Origin: Paenibacillus jilunlii | GTDB lineage: Bacteria; Bacillota; Bacilli; Paenibacillales; Paenibacillaceae | NCBI RefSeq assembly: GCF_900102965.1 | Contig: NZ_FNGM01000017.1 | Location: forward strand, 62,001-126,000 | Reading direction: 5' to 3' | DNA length: 64,000 bases | In this document: positions 43,558 to 53,028 of the stretch, piece by piece | Numbering within the stretch: the first letter of the stretch is position 1 | Layout: each line of letters starts with the position of its first letter | The notes under the pieces: model-generated | Database searches by the model: none | Seen by the model: the letters and a program-made list of their open reading frames with translations, nothing else | What the model was told of the DNA's origin: nothing | Position numbers and translations under genes: made by a program

Positions 43558-45966
43558 TCACTGAGTTTGACCTGTTATCTGTTTTCTTAACGCCTTTTGC
43601 AGCATAGATGAGCTTGTGCTTTGTGTATATGGGAAGAACTCAAGCTCCGCTCCTAAACTACGAAGCTGCATTTGAAGTCTTGTCCAAGAAAGTTCGCCGT
43701 CATGGTCACTCCCTGAGAACAAGCAGCCATAACGCAAATCTTTCCATGCATCAATTTTATTTGTATTGTGTTTATCGACCGGAACGACTCTATCCACATA
43801 TTTGCACTGCTTAACAATCTCAATACGCTCTTCAAAGGGGATAAACGGGGTTTTATGCTTTTCAGTTTCAATGATCTCATCTGTTAATACTCCTGCAATC
43901 AAGTAATGACTGCGCTCCTTGCATCTTTTAAGAAGGTTAAGATGACCAATATGAAACAAGTCAAAAGCTCCTGTTACATAACCTATATTATATTTTCCGT
44001 CAGAGATTGTATCGGCAACGGTCAATGGCAGTAAATCATCAATACTTTTCTGGTAAATACGATAACTGTCCTCATAAATACCCATAGAGTTTAATTGCTC
44101 GACTATCGGTTGATAATTTGCGATTGCTATAACAATCCGGTATGTTCCATAAATAAGATTACTAGCTTCATAAGGTGATTTTACAACTATTCCCCGTTTT
44201 ACTGTTCCCCAATTATCCTTGTTGTTATCAATAATAAAATCCGTTTTATACCGTTGCCCATATTTATCCAAAAAATAATCCGCATATTTTCCAGAGCCAA
44301 AAAGAACTAGACTTTTATCATTGAGCCCTGAGACGGGGTCAAAAAGCTTAATTAAACTGTCGCTGCTCAACTTCATTGTCCTCCTATTGCTTCTATAAAT
44401 ACGCTCGGAATCATTCATCCACATTGAACGTCCTGTATATATATCCCGGTTTACTATCTTTTTGCTTAACTCATTTTCCACTTTCAAAAAGTAATTCCAT
44501 AAACGTTCTAACTTATATCTTTCCTGCATTTGTTTTAGCGGAATCAGTTGTTCAGTCTCAGGTATAAAATTATAGATATCATTCACAGCTCGGAACATAA
44601 CATATCCTGCCGGGCAATCATCCGTTGTATATTCCTGATCAAAAAACAAAAGTTCTTCATTGAAGAAGAAGCAATTAACGGGGATCATTTCAACATACGC
44701 CTTTTTTAGTATAGGTCCCCAATCTTCATTTTGCGCCATGCTTGATAGTGAATTATTAGAAGTATAATCCGACGAATTTAATATGTGCTTATACAGTAGA
44801 TCTAAGCAATTAAAAAAAGCCTGCGCATTCTTGTCATCGACCAGCTGCCTTAAATAGTTCGATAATGTGGGCGCTTCAATTTTATCCATGACTGCAATGC
44901 CGTTTTCAATCGATATTTTAAGCGACGGTATTTTTCTTTCTATCTGTTCTTCGGCATTGCTTTGTAATTCTTTAAGCCCTTGTAGTCCTTCGTCATATAT
45001 TGGTATCTTTCTTACCTTGTCGTCGCTGCATATAACCGTGGCAAATCCTCTGCTGCGGCTCCTTTCTGAAGAAATTGCAGCATACAGGATATTACTGGAT
45101 TTAACATTGTTCCCGCACTCGGCAATAAAGTAATTGGAAAAGGAGGTCAGTACATTATTTTGAGCAAGGATACGATATAGGTTCTTCTCACTTAGAACTC
45201 TCTCGTTGTTGTTAGGGTTATAAGCCTTTATACGCTCGGTTATATCCTCTGATGGAGGATTATCATCTGTATATATGAGTTGAGGATTTCTATAGTCGGG
45301 AAACGGATAATAGAGTTTTATGGAGTTAAAATGCATATTTTCAAGAAAATTCAGAAGCTCACTGCGGCTGAATCGATGCGTACCAAAGTGATTATCGGTT
45401 ATTCCTTCAAACGGTAATCCCGATTGGATGTCTCTTTCTCCGCAAAAAAAACGGACACCCATGCGGTTTGGAATTACGGCAAGAATTTTCCCTTTTGGTG
45501 CGAGCAGGCTTTTCATAGCTGAAAAGTAAATTTCATAGTCTTTTTCACTCAAACTGTCATTACTTTCGTCAATTGCCCAAATGATATAATCGAAGACTTG
45601 CTCGGATTTTTTTTGATACTGTATCACATCGGAATTTATAACACTGAGATTTTTGACATTATTCATACGCTTTTTAAGAAAGTGCGCACGATATCCGTCT
45701 TGTTCTACAACGACAATGCTTTCGCATCTTCTGCATACGCTCATTAAGAATGCGCCAAAAAATCCGCCGATGACCAATACTTTCGAGGTGCTTTCAAACG
45801 GATACCATGCGAACAAACCGTTTGGAATATCGCTTAGATAGCGTGAAACCTCCAGACGCTTATCCTTTCTTATAATATCGGTGAAATTATTATCAGGACG
45901 CGAATTAATATATGCACCTATATCAGCGTCAATTTCATTTAACGGATGAGGAATACCGTTAACCAT
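43558..45966 (-). CDS. Methyltransferase / Rossmann-like module / cytidylyltransferase fusion
   Basis: 802 residues in at least three parts: an SAM-methyltransferase-like domain about 60-190 (VLVIGGFFGAFLMSV, VINSDVIQY, LAPKGKILAVI), a middle region about 200-540 of unclear fold, the Rossmann-like module 549-640 shared with six other cluster proteins (LVLFGSGKYADYFL, FIIDNNKDNWG), and a cytidylyltransferase domain 660-795 with TGAFDLFHIGHLN (H672, H675) and STSSSML. The last part is of the TagD/GCT type that makes CDP-glycerol or similar. The N-domain may be a sugar or polyol methyltransferase. AT-rich. Confidence 0.8.
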   Translation of the reverse strand: MVNGIPHPLNEIDADIGAYINSRPDNNFTDIIRKDKRLEVSRYLSDIPNGLFAWYPFESTSKVLVIGGFFGAFLMSVCRRCESIVVVEQDGYRAHFLKKRMNNVKNLSVINSDVIQYQKKSEQVFDYIIWAIDESNDSLSEKDYEIYFSAMKSLLAPKGKILAVIPNRMGVRFFCGERDIQSGLPFEGITDNHFGTHRFSRSELLNFLENMHFNSIKLYYPFPDYRNPQLIYTDDNPPSEDITERIKAYNPNNNERVLSEKNLYRILAQNNVLTSFSNYFIAECGNNVKSSNILYAAISSERSRSRGFATVICSDDKVRKIPIYDEGLQGLKELQSNAEEQIERKIPSLKISIENGIAVMDKIEAPTLSNYLRQLVDDKNAQAFFNCLDLLYKHILNSSDYTSNNSLSSMAQNEDWGPILKKAYVEMIPVNCFFFNEELLFFDQEYTTDDCPAGYVMFRAVNDIYNFIPETEQLIPLKQMQERYKLERLWNYFLKVENELSKKIVNRDIYTGRSMWMNDSERIYRSNRRTMKLSSDSLIKLFDPVSGLNDKSLVLFGSGKYADYFLDKYGQRYKTDFIIDNNKDNWGTVKRGIVVKSPYEASNLIYGTYRIVIAIANYQPIVEQLNSMGIYEDSYRIYQKSIDDLLPLTVADTISDGKYNIGYVTGAFDLFHIGHLNLLKRCKERSHYLIAGVLTDEIIETEKHKTPFIPFEERIEIVKQCKYVDRVVPVDKHNTNKIDAWKDLRYGCLFSGSDHDGELSWTRLQMQLRSLGAELEFFPYTQSTSSSMLQKALRKQITGQTQ

Positions 45967-46002
45967 AACTTAGCTCCGTTCATTGAAAATTTTAGGTAAT
46001 GT

Positions 46003-47370
46003 TCATTGACTCTGCAAATAAGCTTTACTTAACAATAAAGTATCTGCATCCAAGCTATATGCATAAATATGATCATCAGCAATGCCCATGCTTACTAATT
46101 GGTTCTTTATTTCTTGACGGTGAGCTTTGTTAGCAACGATATATGCTGCCTGCGGGTAATCCCGAACAGCCTGTTCCGGCGGAATTATAGGCTTTCCTTG
46201 CAAATCATTGCCCCACAAATCAGAATTATTATCACAGCATGCTTCAATTTTATCTATTCCGTTTATTTCGAGCAAAACAGAAACAAAATCCCCGAATAAA
46301 CCACATCCGAAAACAACAATTTGATCAACAGCAGACAATTTTTTTAACAAACAGGAAAGCTCTCTGCGTTTCTCAGTTTCGGCAATTATATAATAATCAT
46401 ATAGATCTATCGGATCTTGTATCATTAATTCTAATTCCGACCATTCTTTAAGCGATAAATGTTCAGATGCAATATGATTTTTATTCATTCCTTGTTTCAA
46501 TTTGCCGGAGATGATTTGCAGATCCGATATTGCCGAACCCCAAACGCTGCCCGAAATCGCCATCAATCTAATTCTTTGATTTGTTTGACGAAACATTTTG
46601 CAATAGCTTAATGTACGCCACATTTCATCTTGATATTGAAGCAAACCATCTGCATATTGATACTCTTGAACAATGTAATGGAAAGCCTTGTGATTATATA
46701 CTGAAGCATTTGGATTATCCTGCCGATAATGATAAAATATTTTATCCACATAAACTGCTTTTTGCGCTTTACAAAAGGTCTGAATAAGAAAACCTATGTC
46801 TTGATAGGCAGCGCCGGGAGTTTCATTCAATCGTATGGATTTAATAAGATCATTTTTATATAAGCCTGTCCATAAGTAATAATCCCTAAGAATAAGTTCC
46901 GGTGTTACACTTGGATTGACAGTAATCATACCATGATCAGGAGCAAATTCTTTTTTTGTGAAAACTTCAATTTTACTGGTATATGATATTCCTCCGGTCA
47001 AACCAAAAAACCTTTCTGCACTTCCCTTAACATAATCTGCTTGTGATTGCGAAGCTAGGCTATATAAGATTTCATACATATTTAATTCTATATAGTCATC
47101 AGTTTCTACAATTCCGATATAGTCACCATGAGCCATTGAAATTCCCAGGTTTACTTGGTAGCCGTAGCTTCTTTTATCAGAGTGTATAATATGAACTCTA
47201 TTGTCCTGTGATTCGTATTTTTTCAATATTTCAAGAGTTCCGTCTGTCGACCCTGCATCTACAACAATTATTTCCATGTCCTTCAGTGTTTGGTTTATTA
47301 CACTTTCCATACACTGTTCAATATAATCTGCCACGTTTAAGGACGGCATAATTACAGAAATTTTCGGCAT
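46003..47370 (-). CDS. Family-2 glycosyltransferase with C-terminal Rossmann-like module
   Basis: 455 residues. GT-A domain 1-230 (ISVIMPSLNVADYIEQCMES, VVDAGSTDGTLEIL, ETDDY). C-terminal module 348-440: IVVFGCGLFGDFVSVLLE, CCDNNSDLWGNDLQGKPI, AAYIVANKAHRQEIKNQL. AAGGAG 9 nt before the ATG. The gene follows the glycerophosphotransferase gene by a few bases. Confidence 0.87.
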   Translation of the reverse strand: MPKISVIMPSLNVADYIEQCMESVINQTLKDMEIIVVDAGSTDGTLEILKKYESQDNRVHIIHSDKRSYGYQVNLGISMAHGDYIGIVETDDYIELNMYEILYSLASQSQADYVKGSAERFFGLTGGISYTSKIEVFTKKEFAPDHGMITVNPSVTPELILRDYYLWTGLYKNDLIKSIRLNETPGAAYQDIGFLIQTFCKAQKAVYVDKIFYHYRQDNPNASVYNHKAFHYIVQEYQYADGLLQYQDEMWRTLSYCKMFRQTNQRIRLMAISGSVWGSAISDLQIISGKLKQGMNKNHIASEHLSLKEWSELELMIQDPIDLYDYYIIAETEKRRELSCLLKKLSAVDQIVVFGCGLFGDFVSVLLEINGIDKIEACCDNNSDLWGNDLQGKPIIPPEQAVRDYPQAAYIVANKAHRQEIKNQLVSMGIADDHIYAYSLDADTLLLSKAYLQSQ

Positions 47371-47375
47371 TTCAT

Positions 47376-48959
47376 TTAACTCCTTATACCATCAACTAAA
47401 TCCGATATAAACTTTGCCGCGCGCTCGCTTGCATGTCCGTCTTCATGAACACCGTACTTTTCCATAAATTCATCAACTTGCCTTACATATTCTTCCTGGT
47501 TGAAATTTTCAATATTATTTGCCAGGTCTTCGTTTGATTCCGCAATGGAAAATGGGAGAGTATCATAGTCAATCAGCAGCTTACGTTCACCGTTGATATA
47601 TTCCTTGCGGTCAGGTGCAAACAAAAACACAGGCTTCCTTACAAAAGCAGGCTCAAACATAATGCTTGAATAATCTGTAATCATTACATCTGCAGCGGCA
47701 ACAAGCTCCTGACTATCAGGGTAATCGCTGGCATCAATAACATAATTTAATAATTTCATTGATTTGCTTGCTTCGGAAACTAACGGATGTAATCTCAAAA
47801 GAACACTCCACTCATCAGAAAATCTACTAGCCAGCTTATCAACTATTAATTCGTAATCGATATTTGTCTCATAAGCCTCACGTATATTATATTCATCTTG
47901 CTTGTAGCGAAATGTCGGTGCATATAGCAGAATTTTTTTGCTATTATCCAAATTATAAAAACTACATATTTTTTGTCTATATTTACTCTCGTTAAAAAGA
48001 ACATCAGAACGCGACGAGCCAGCCTGTATAATCTTACCTTTAAAGCCAAAGCCGCTTCTGCAAGTATCTGTATCAAACTTACTACCTGTAATAATATAAT
48101 CAATCATTTCTGAATTGTGTTTGCACATTGCAATTTCAACAGCGTCATTGCGAAATGTTGTAAAGTCAAACCCAAACGTTTTTAATGTAACGCTGGACCA
48201 ATGTTTAACTTGTACATAAATCTGTTCCGGTCGTTTTTGAATGTCTAATGGAACCATATCATCATGTATCCATATCTTAGCTGTTCGCATCTCATGAATA
48301 TATTTCTTTCTATTTTTCCAATATACAAGCCTGATACCTTTCGGCACATTTAACGTTAAATCGTTAACAATCCAAACAATGTCCAAATCATTGCGCAGTT
48401 TTAATAGCTGTTCAGCAATATATTTTCCATGTCCAAAATAACCACCGGTGGTGTAAAATACAAGCTTATTTTGTTCAATTTTATCAGTGCGTTTCGTTAT
48501 AATACTATTAGTAATATGATCTTTAGCCGTAATGAAGGATTTTCTTCTTATAGCTTCCATTGTGAGCAATGAAAAATAATTGCATATTCCTAAGTGTTCA
48601 AGTTGCTCTGCAATTTGTTCAAATGCTTTAAGGTTAGCTATTAGAATAACTATATTATCATTTTTATACTGCTTTAATACGGAAACATCTAATACTTTCT
48701 TTTCCTGACACTTATCCAATGCAATTTTATCAATAAACAAATTAATCGGAAGCCCATGCTTTTTTTCATCATTATCAATAATGCCTACAATATTTTCGGT
48801 ATAATTTTCAAAATAGAAGTCAGCACCGTAACCAATACCGAATATAAACACAAATTTATTTTTTTTGAAATTATCAAAGTCTTCCCATGTCTGAAAATTA
48901 AATTTATCTATGCCAAATCTATGATTTGTATCATCTAATATATTTTCTTTTATATCCAT
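47376..48959 (-). CDS. CDP-glycerol glycerophosphotransferase-like protein with N-terminal Rossmann-like module
   Basis: About 527 residues from ATG 48959 (AAAGGA 12 nt upstream; frame open to 49025). The module, usually C-terminal in this cluster, is here N-terminal (about 34-135: FIFGIGYGADFYFENY, IIDNDEKKHG). The rest is the TagB/TagF-type domain: FYTTGGYFGHGKYIAEQL, TFGFDFTTF, LLYAPTFRY, DVMITDYSSIMFEPAFV and YDTLPF. Such enzymes polymerise or transfer glycerol- or ribitol-phosphate from CDP-polyol. No membrane helix. Confidence 0.85.
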   Translation of the reverse strand: MDIKENILDDTNHRFGIDKFNFQTWEDFDNFKKNKFVFIFGIGYGADFYFENYTENIVGIIDNDEKKHGLPINLFIDKIALDKCQEKKVLDVSVLKQYKNDNIVILIANLKAFEQIAEQLEHLGICNYFSLLTMEAIRRKSFITAKDHITNSIITKRTDKIEQNKLVFYTTGGYFGHGKYIAEQLLKLRNDLDIVWIVNDLTLNVPKGIRLVYWKNRKKYIHEMRTAKIWIHDDMVPLDIQKRPEQIYVQVKHWSSVTLKTFGFDFTTFRNDAVEIAMCKHNSEMIDYIITGSKFDTDTCRSGFGFKGKIIQAGSSRSDVLFNESKYRQKICSFYNLDNSKKILLYAPTFRYKQDEYNIREAYETNIDYELIVDKLASRFSDEWSVLLRLHPLVSEASKSMKLLNYVIDASDYPDSQELVAAADVMITDYSSIMFEPAFVRKPVFLFAPDRKEYINGERKLLIDYDTLPFSIAESNEDLANNIENFNQEEYVRQVDEFMEKYGVHEDGHASERAAKFISDLVDGIRS

Positions 48960-49009
48960 ATTAAGTATCATTCCTTTCGCTATGCTCAAGGCAAATTTCT
49001 CAAAATAAA

Positions 49010-50251
49010 TTAGTATGAACACCAATTATATAGGGAACTTGCAGGCAACTGCTTCTTTTTTAAATTCCCAAAAATCTCTTCCTGATATTTCTTGTTGGCG
49101 GCTATGATTACAAGTGTTTCGTTGTCAAATTCAATTTCATTGAAAGGATATACCGGAATATATTCAATTACGGACTCATTTCCATTCATCTCTGTAACAA
49201 TAAAGGCATCTATTTTTATGTCAATAAAATTCATAAAATGAAGACAATCTTTTCCTAATAAACCCGCTCCATATATATATACTTTTTTGTAATTCCGATA
49301 CATCTTTTTTAATTCTAATGACTTAGCATCAAATTGATCCAAATCATATATATACCGAAGACCTAATGAACTTCTAAGCCTTTCAAATGCCTTTGATAAG
49401 GCGATCGTAAAATATCCTAAGCTTTCTTCTGCATAACGGTCTGTCATAACCCATTTACTTCCATATCCGGCATCCTTAGCAACATATTCCAATATTCGCT
49501 CAACCGCATGACTTAATGTTCCATCATCAGCCAATGGTTCAACATCAAAATCCTCGTATTTCCACTCATGTTCAAAAAGCTTTCTTAAAGCATCAACCCT
49601 TGCCCAATAAACTGTTCCTAAAGCCATAGGAGAGATTTCTTTGTTGATATCGCAATTCAAGTTGAGACAACCTGCCAACTCGATGGTATTTTCATAATTG
49701 TTAAACCAATTATTTCTATATGAAAAGGAAATACGCTCACTAACTGGAATAGGTGGGAGCAGTAAACCTACTTGCGTATTTTTATCAAAATAGGAAAGTA
49801 CATTATATATATACGTTGTACTTCCTAGCATATTTTCCCACTGGGTATAGATCCATTTGTTCGTATCAGCTTTCATTTCTGGATCTTTTTCCTTTTTATC
49901 GTGCAAAAAGCAAATATACTTATAGTTCAAAATCTCTTTGCGGCAAGCTACTAAAAAAGAACTTATATCCCTGCCGCGATTATTTTTCTGTATCATTCTG
50001 CAATTTTCTCTATGCCTAGCATAATTTTCAATTTTCCTGTTTAATTCATCATTAGAGGTGGTAAAATATACAGTAATCTCTTGAGGTATATTATCCATAT
50101 ATTTTTTATACTGATTAAAAGTATCCGAATAATGCAGATGAATAACCACAGCAACCCGGTTGCTTAAATTTTTTTTGTCAAATCCATCTGTTAAGTAGTC
50201 GATTGAAAGAATACAATTTAGATTTTCCAAATTTTCATAAGCAATACCCAT
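49010..50251 (-). CDS. Rhamnan synthesis F (RgpF)-type protein with C-terminal Rossmann-like module
   Basis: About 413 residues from ATG 50251 (AGGGAGA upstream; frame open to TTG 50272). RgpF-like pattern: VAVVIHLHYSDTFNQYKKYM, NNRGRDISSFLVACR, FLHDKKEKDP, GTVYWARVDALRKLF. RgpF proteins occur in rhamnose-polymer and related cell-wall polysaccharide loci and are thought to be glycosyltransferase-related. C-terminal module from about 321 (VYIYGAGLLGKDCLHFM). Ends 15 bp inside the next gene's longest frame. Confidence 0.82.
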   Translation of the reverse strand: MGIAYENLENLNCILSIDYLTDGFDKKNLSNRVAVVIHLHYSDTFNQYKKYMDNIPQEITVYFTTSNDELNRKIENYARHRENCRMIQKNNRGRDISSFLVACRKEILNYKYICFLHDKKEKDPEMKADTNKWIYTQWENMLGSTTYIYNVLSYFDKNTQVGLLLPPIPVSERISFSYRNNWFNNYENTIELAGCLNLNCDINKEISPMALGTVYWARVDALRKLFEHEWKYEDFDVEPLADDGTLSHAVERILEYVAKDAGYGSKWVMTDRYAEESLGYFTIALSKAFERLRSSLGLRYIYDLDQFDAKSLELKKMYRNYKKVYIYGAGLLGKDCLHFMNFIDIKIDAFIVTEMNGNESVIEYIPVYPFNEIEFDNETLVIIAANKKYQEEIFGNLKKKQLPASSLYNWCSY

Positions 50252-50287
50252 AATTCTCCCTTCAAATCCCAAAAATCTTTGAATCAG

Positions 50288-51409
50288 TTAACTATCACTA
50301 TTTATTTCTCTTAAAATATCGAATAATGAAATTACTTCAAAAGAGCAATACCTTTTAATATTTTTTTCTATTTCTTTAAAAGAATTTACTGGCGATACTA
50401 CAATAGCATCAACCTTTCGCATATTTTCATCAAGTGAAATTACAGGAATATTGGCATTTTTGATATCGTTTCTTTTATCTATACAATATTCAACTTCCAC
50501 CCCTATATTTTCCATAATTCTATATAATTCTTTTCCATATACTCCAAATCCATATATGGAAATGTTATGAATATCCTTTGAGTGAAAATATTGTTCTAAC
50601 TGATTCGATGTAACCTTATTCAATAGTTTTTCTAACTCAGCATAATCTTCGTATTTCAATATTTTCGAATCAGTCATGTATCTGAATTGTTTTTCCTCAG
50701 TATCTCCCATTAAGTTTAACTTCAAAAATATGTCTCTAAAATTCCGACCTGATAGACTCATTTGTTTCCAATTAAAGGATGCATTATTACCATCTTCCTC
50801 ATGTACATACAAAATATCCTCATTTATATTAACCCTAACATTATGCACCATCATAAGTGCCCATAAAAAATGATCGTCCCATCCATTATGCACCATTAAG
50901 TTATTAAGCCATTCTTGAGGTATACTATCTCTTTTGATAAGCAGCTGTCCTAATGAAACTAAAGGATAACCATGATCCAAATATTCTTTAAAAGAATAAT
51001 CTTTTTCAATAGGGTTAGATAAAGAAAAAATCTTTTCACCATTTCTGTACAAACCATTACAAATTACAGCTTCTCCATCCTTTAAATGTTGTAACTGACT
51101 AGTTAAATAATCCACATTCAATATGTCATCTTGATCCAAGAACACAATATATTCACCTGTTGCATATTGTGCCCCAACAATTCGAGAGTAATGAATTCCC
51201 ATATTACGTTGATTATCTAATACATGAATGGATACCCTACATTGATTTTTCCATTGAGGCAATACGATAGGTTGCTCAGGAAAATCATTTACAAAGATGA
51301 TTTCCAGTCTAATATCATCATTTGAGTCACTCCACTGCTGTAACATATCAACCAAATTTTTTATATATTTATTACCCTTGTATATTGGAACAATTATACT
51401 GCATATCAT
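50288..51409 (-). CDS. Family-2 glycosyltransferase with C-terminal Rossmann-like module
   Basis: 373 residues. GT-A fold: CSIIVPIYKGNKYIKNLVDM, VFLDQDDILNVDYL, NGWDDHFLWALM. C-terminal module from about 281: ISIYGFGVYGKELYRIME, IDKRNDIKNANIPVISLDE. GGGGAA precedes the ATG. AT-rich. Confidence 0.85.
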   Translation of the reverse strand: MICSIIVPIYKGNKYIKNLVDMLQQWSDSNDDIRLEIIFVNDFPEQPIVLPQWKNQCRVSIHVLDNQRNMGIHYSRIVGAQYATGEYIVFLDQDDILNVDYLTSQLQHLKDGEAVICNGLYRNGEKIFSLSNPIEKDYSFKEYLDHGYPLVSLGQLLIKRDSIPQEWLNNLMVHNGWDDHFLWALMMVHNVRVNINEDILYVHEEDGNNASFNWKQMSLSGRNFRDIFLKLNLMGDTEEKQFRYMTDSKILKYEDYAELEKLLNKVTSNQLEQYFHSKDIHNISIYGFGVYGKELYRIMENIGVEVEYCIDKRNDIKNANIPVISLDENMRKVDAIVVSPVNSFKEIEKNIKRYCSFEVISLFDILREINSDS

Positions 51410-51486
51410 CTTTTATTCCCCACTTTTGAGGTTATAGAACGCAACAGAATTAGCAAATCTCCATTTGAATTTCTTCAAAGATTATT

Positions 51487-52680
51487 TTATATTAAGCATT
51501 GCTTTATTAATAACATTGGATTTTCTAAATATTTATTATCTATCCAACGTATTTTTTTTTCGTCTATTCCCATTGAAATCAAATCGTTTTTAGCACTTAC
51601 ATATGCATCTCTATTAAAAATGGCAATAACTAAATAATCAAAATCTATATCGACTATTGCCGTTGGGCTTTTTACACTCAAATCAGTAAATGAAGCATAA
51701 TTTTTATCTGCCCAATAAACAATATCACAACACTTATTGCTTGAAATGTAATTATAAAGTTGAATCCCAACCGCACCCGCTCCGTACAACACAATTCTAG
51801 AACCTTTTTTAACTCCACCATATGGCATAAGGTACAAATCCGATTCTTTAACGTCAAGTGTATACATGGCTTTAGATAAAAATAAATACATTACAAAATA
51901 ATTCAACTGGCTTTCAATACTTTTTTCAAAGCCAACAGCATTAAACCTTTTTAACCATTCGGAATAATTGCTTTTAACAATATCAGCAACATCATTTCTT
52001 CTTGTGCGTTTAGTTGAACCATTCCTCATTCTGTAATGATAAAAACATTTATGTGTAATATAAATTGATTGTGTGTTAACTACACTAGGGAACACACACA
52101 TAACATCATCAACAAGATTATTGCTTTCCTCCGACATCATTTGATAATTAAATATGCAATCTTTATAAAAAAGCTTAGTAACCAGATATGGAAAAATCCC
52201 ATGCTGAAAGAAATTACCGGTATAAATAATTGTCGGAATAATATCTGAGAATTTCTTATCATAATAAAATCCATCATTATAAAAAGGTTTACGTAACACC
52301 TCCTTGTCTATGTATGTATCAATTACACCTGATTCAACAATCAAAGCTCCTGACTGCTTAGCAAGTCTATATAAAGTATCATACATTTCCGGTTCAATCC
52401 AATCATCCCCATCGACGTAACCGATGTATACACCATTTGCATTTTTCATGCCTTCTTTCCTCGCGCTGTCCTGACCGCCGTTCATCTTATGTATTACCTT
52501 TATTCGTTTGTCTTCGGCAGCATACTCATCGCAGATGTCTGGGCATTTGTCCGTAGAGCCATCATCAACCAATATTATCTCAATATTTTTATAAGTCTGA
52601 TTTACAATGCTTTCAATACACTGTCGTAAATATGGTTCAACATTATATATTGGCACTATAACGCTTATTAATTCGTCCAT
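51487..52680 (-). CDS. Family-2 glycosyltransferase with C-terminal Rossmann-like module
   Basis: 397 residues from ATG 52680 (AAGGAAAG 7 nt upstream). GT-A: ISVIVPIYNVEPYLRQCIES, VDDGSTDKCPDICDEYA, GYVDGDDWIEPEMYDT. Module from about 293: IVLYGAGAVGIQLYNYIS, WADKNYASFTDLSVKSP. The same frame stays open to 52875 and reads like a protein tail (SPHGWKYLVEERSLINGRKV), which may be the leftover end of another gene or a real N-terminal extension. Confidence 0.85.
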   Translation of the reverse strand: MDELISVIVPIYNVEPYLRQCIESIVNQTYKNIEIILVDDGSTDKCPDICDEYAAEDKRIKVIHKMNGGQDSARKEGMKNANGVYIGYVDGDDWIEPEMYDTLYRLAKQSGALIVESGVIDTYIDKEVLRKPFYNDGFYYDKKFSDIIPTIIYTGNFFQHGIFPYLVTKLFYKDCIFNYQMMSEESNNLVDDVMCVFPSVVNTQSIYITHKCFYHYRMRNGSTKRTRRNDVADIVKSNYSEWLKRFNAVGFEKSIESQLNYFVMYLFLSKAMYTLDVKESDLYLMPYGGVKKGSRIVLYGAGAVGIQLYNYISSNKCCDIVYWADKNYASFTDLSVKSPTAIVDIDFDYLVIAIFNRDAYVSAKNDLISMGIDEKKIRWIDNKYLENPMLLIKQCLI

Positions 52681-53028
52681 AATTACTTTCCTTCCATTTA
52701 TCAGACTTCTTTCCTCAACCAAATACTTCCACCCATGTGGACTTGCTTTCAAAGGCCACTTTGCCATAATCAATTTCATATACTTTTCTTCTATGAAATA
52801 TTTTGAAAATATTGCTGCAGTTAATAGTCGTGCATCTCTATAATTACCAAATCTTAATACTTTAAAATAACACAAGCACCATAGAGCCCATAGGGCACTA
52901 CCACGTAATCCCTAATGCTAAGGTAGATGCCCTAAAAAATGTACTCCATAATATTAGTTTAATTGTGATTATAATCTTGTTACTCTACAATATTACAGCA
53001 AAATACTAAACCATTTTAAATAACACGC

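Noticed and set aside
52681..52875. N-terminal extension of the glycosyltransferase at 51487
   Set aside because: The GT2 domain begins exactly at the ATG at 52680, which has a good ribosome binding site; the extra 65 codons are more likely the remains of another gene, though not proven.
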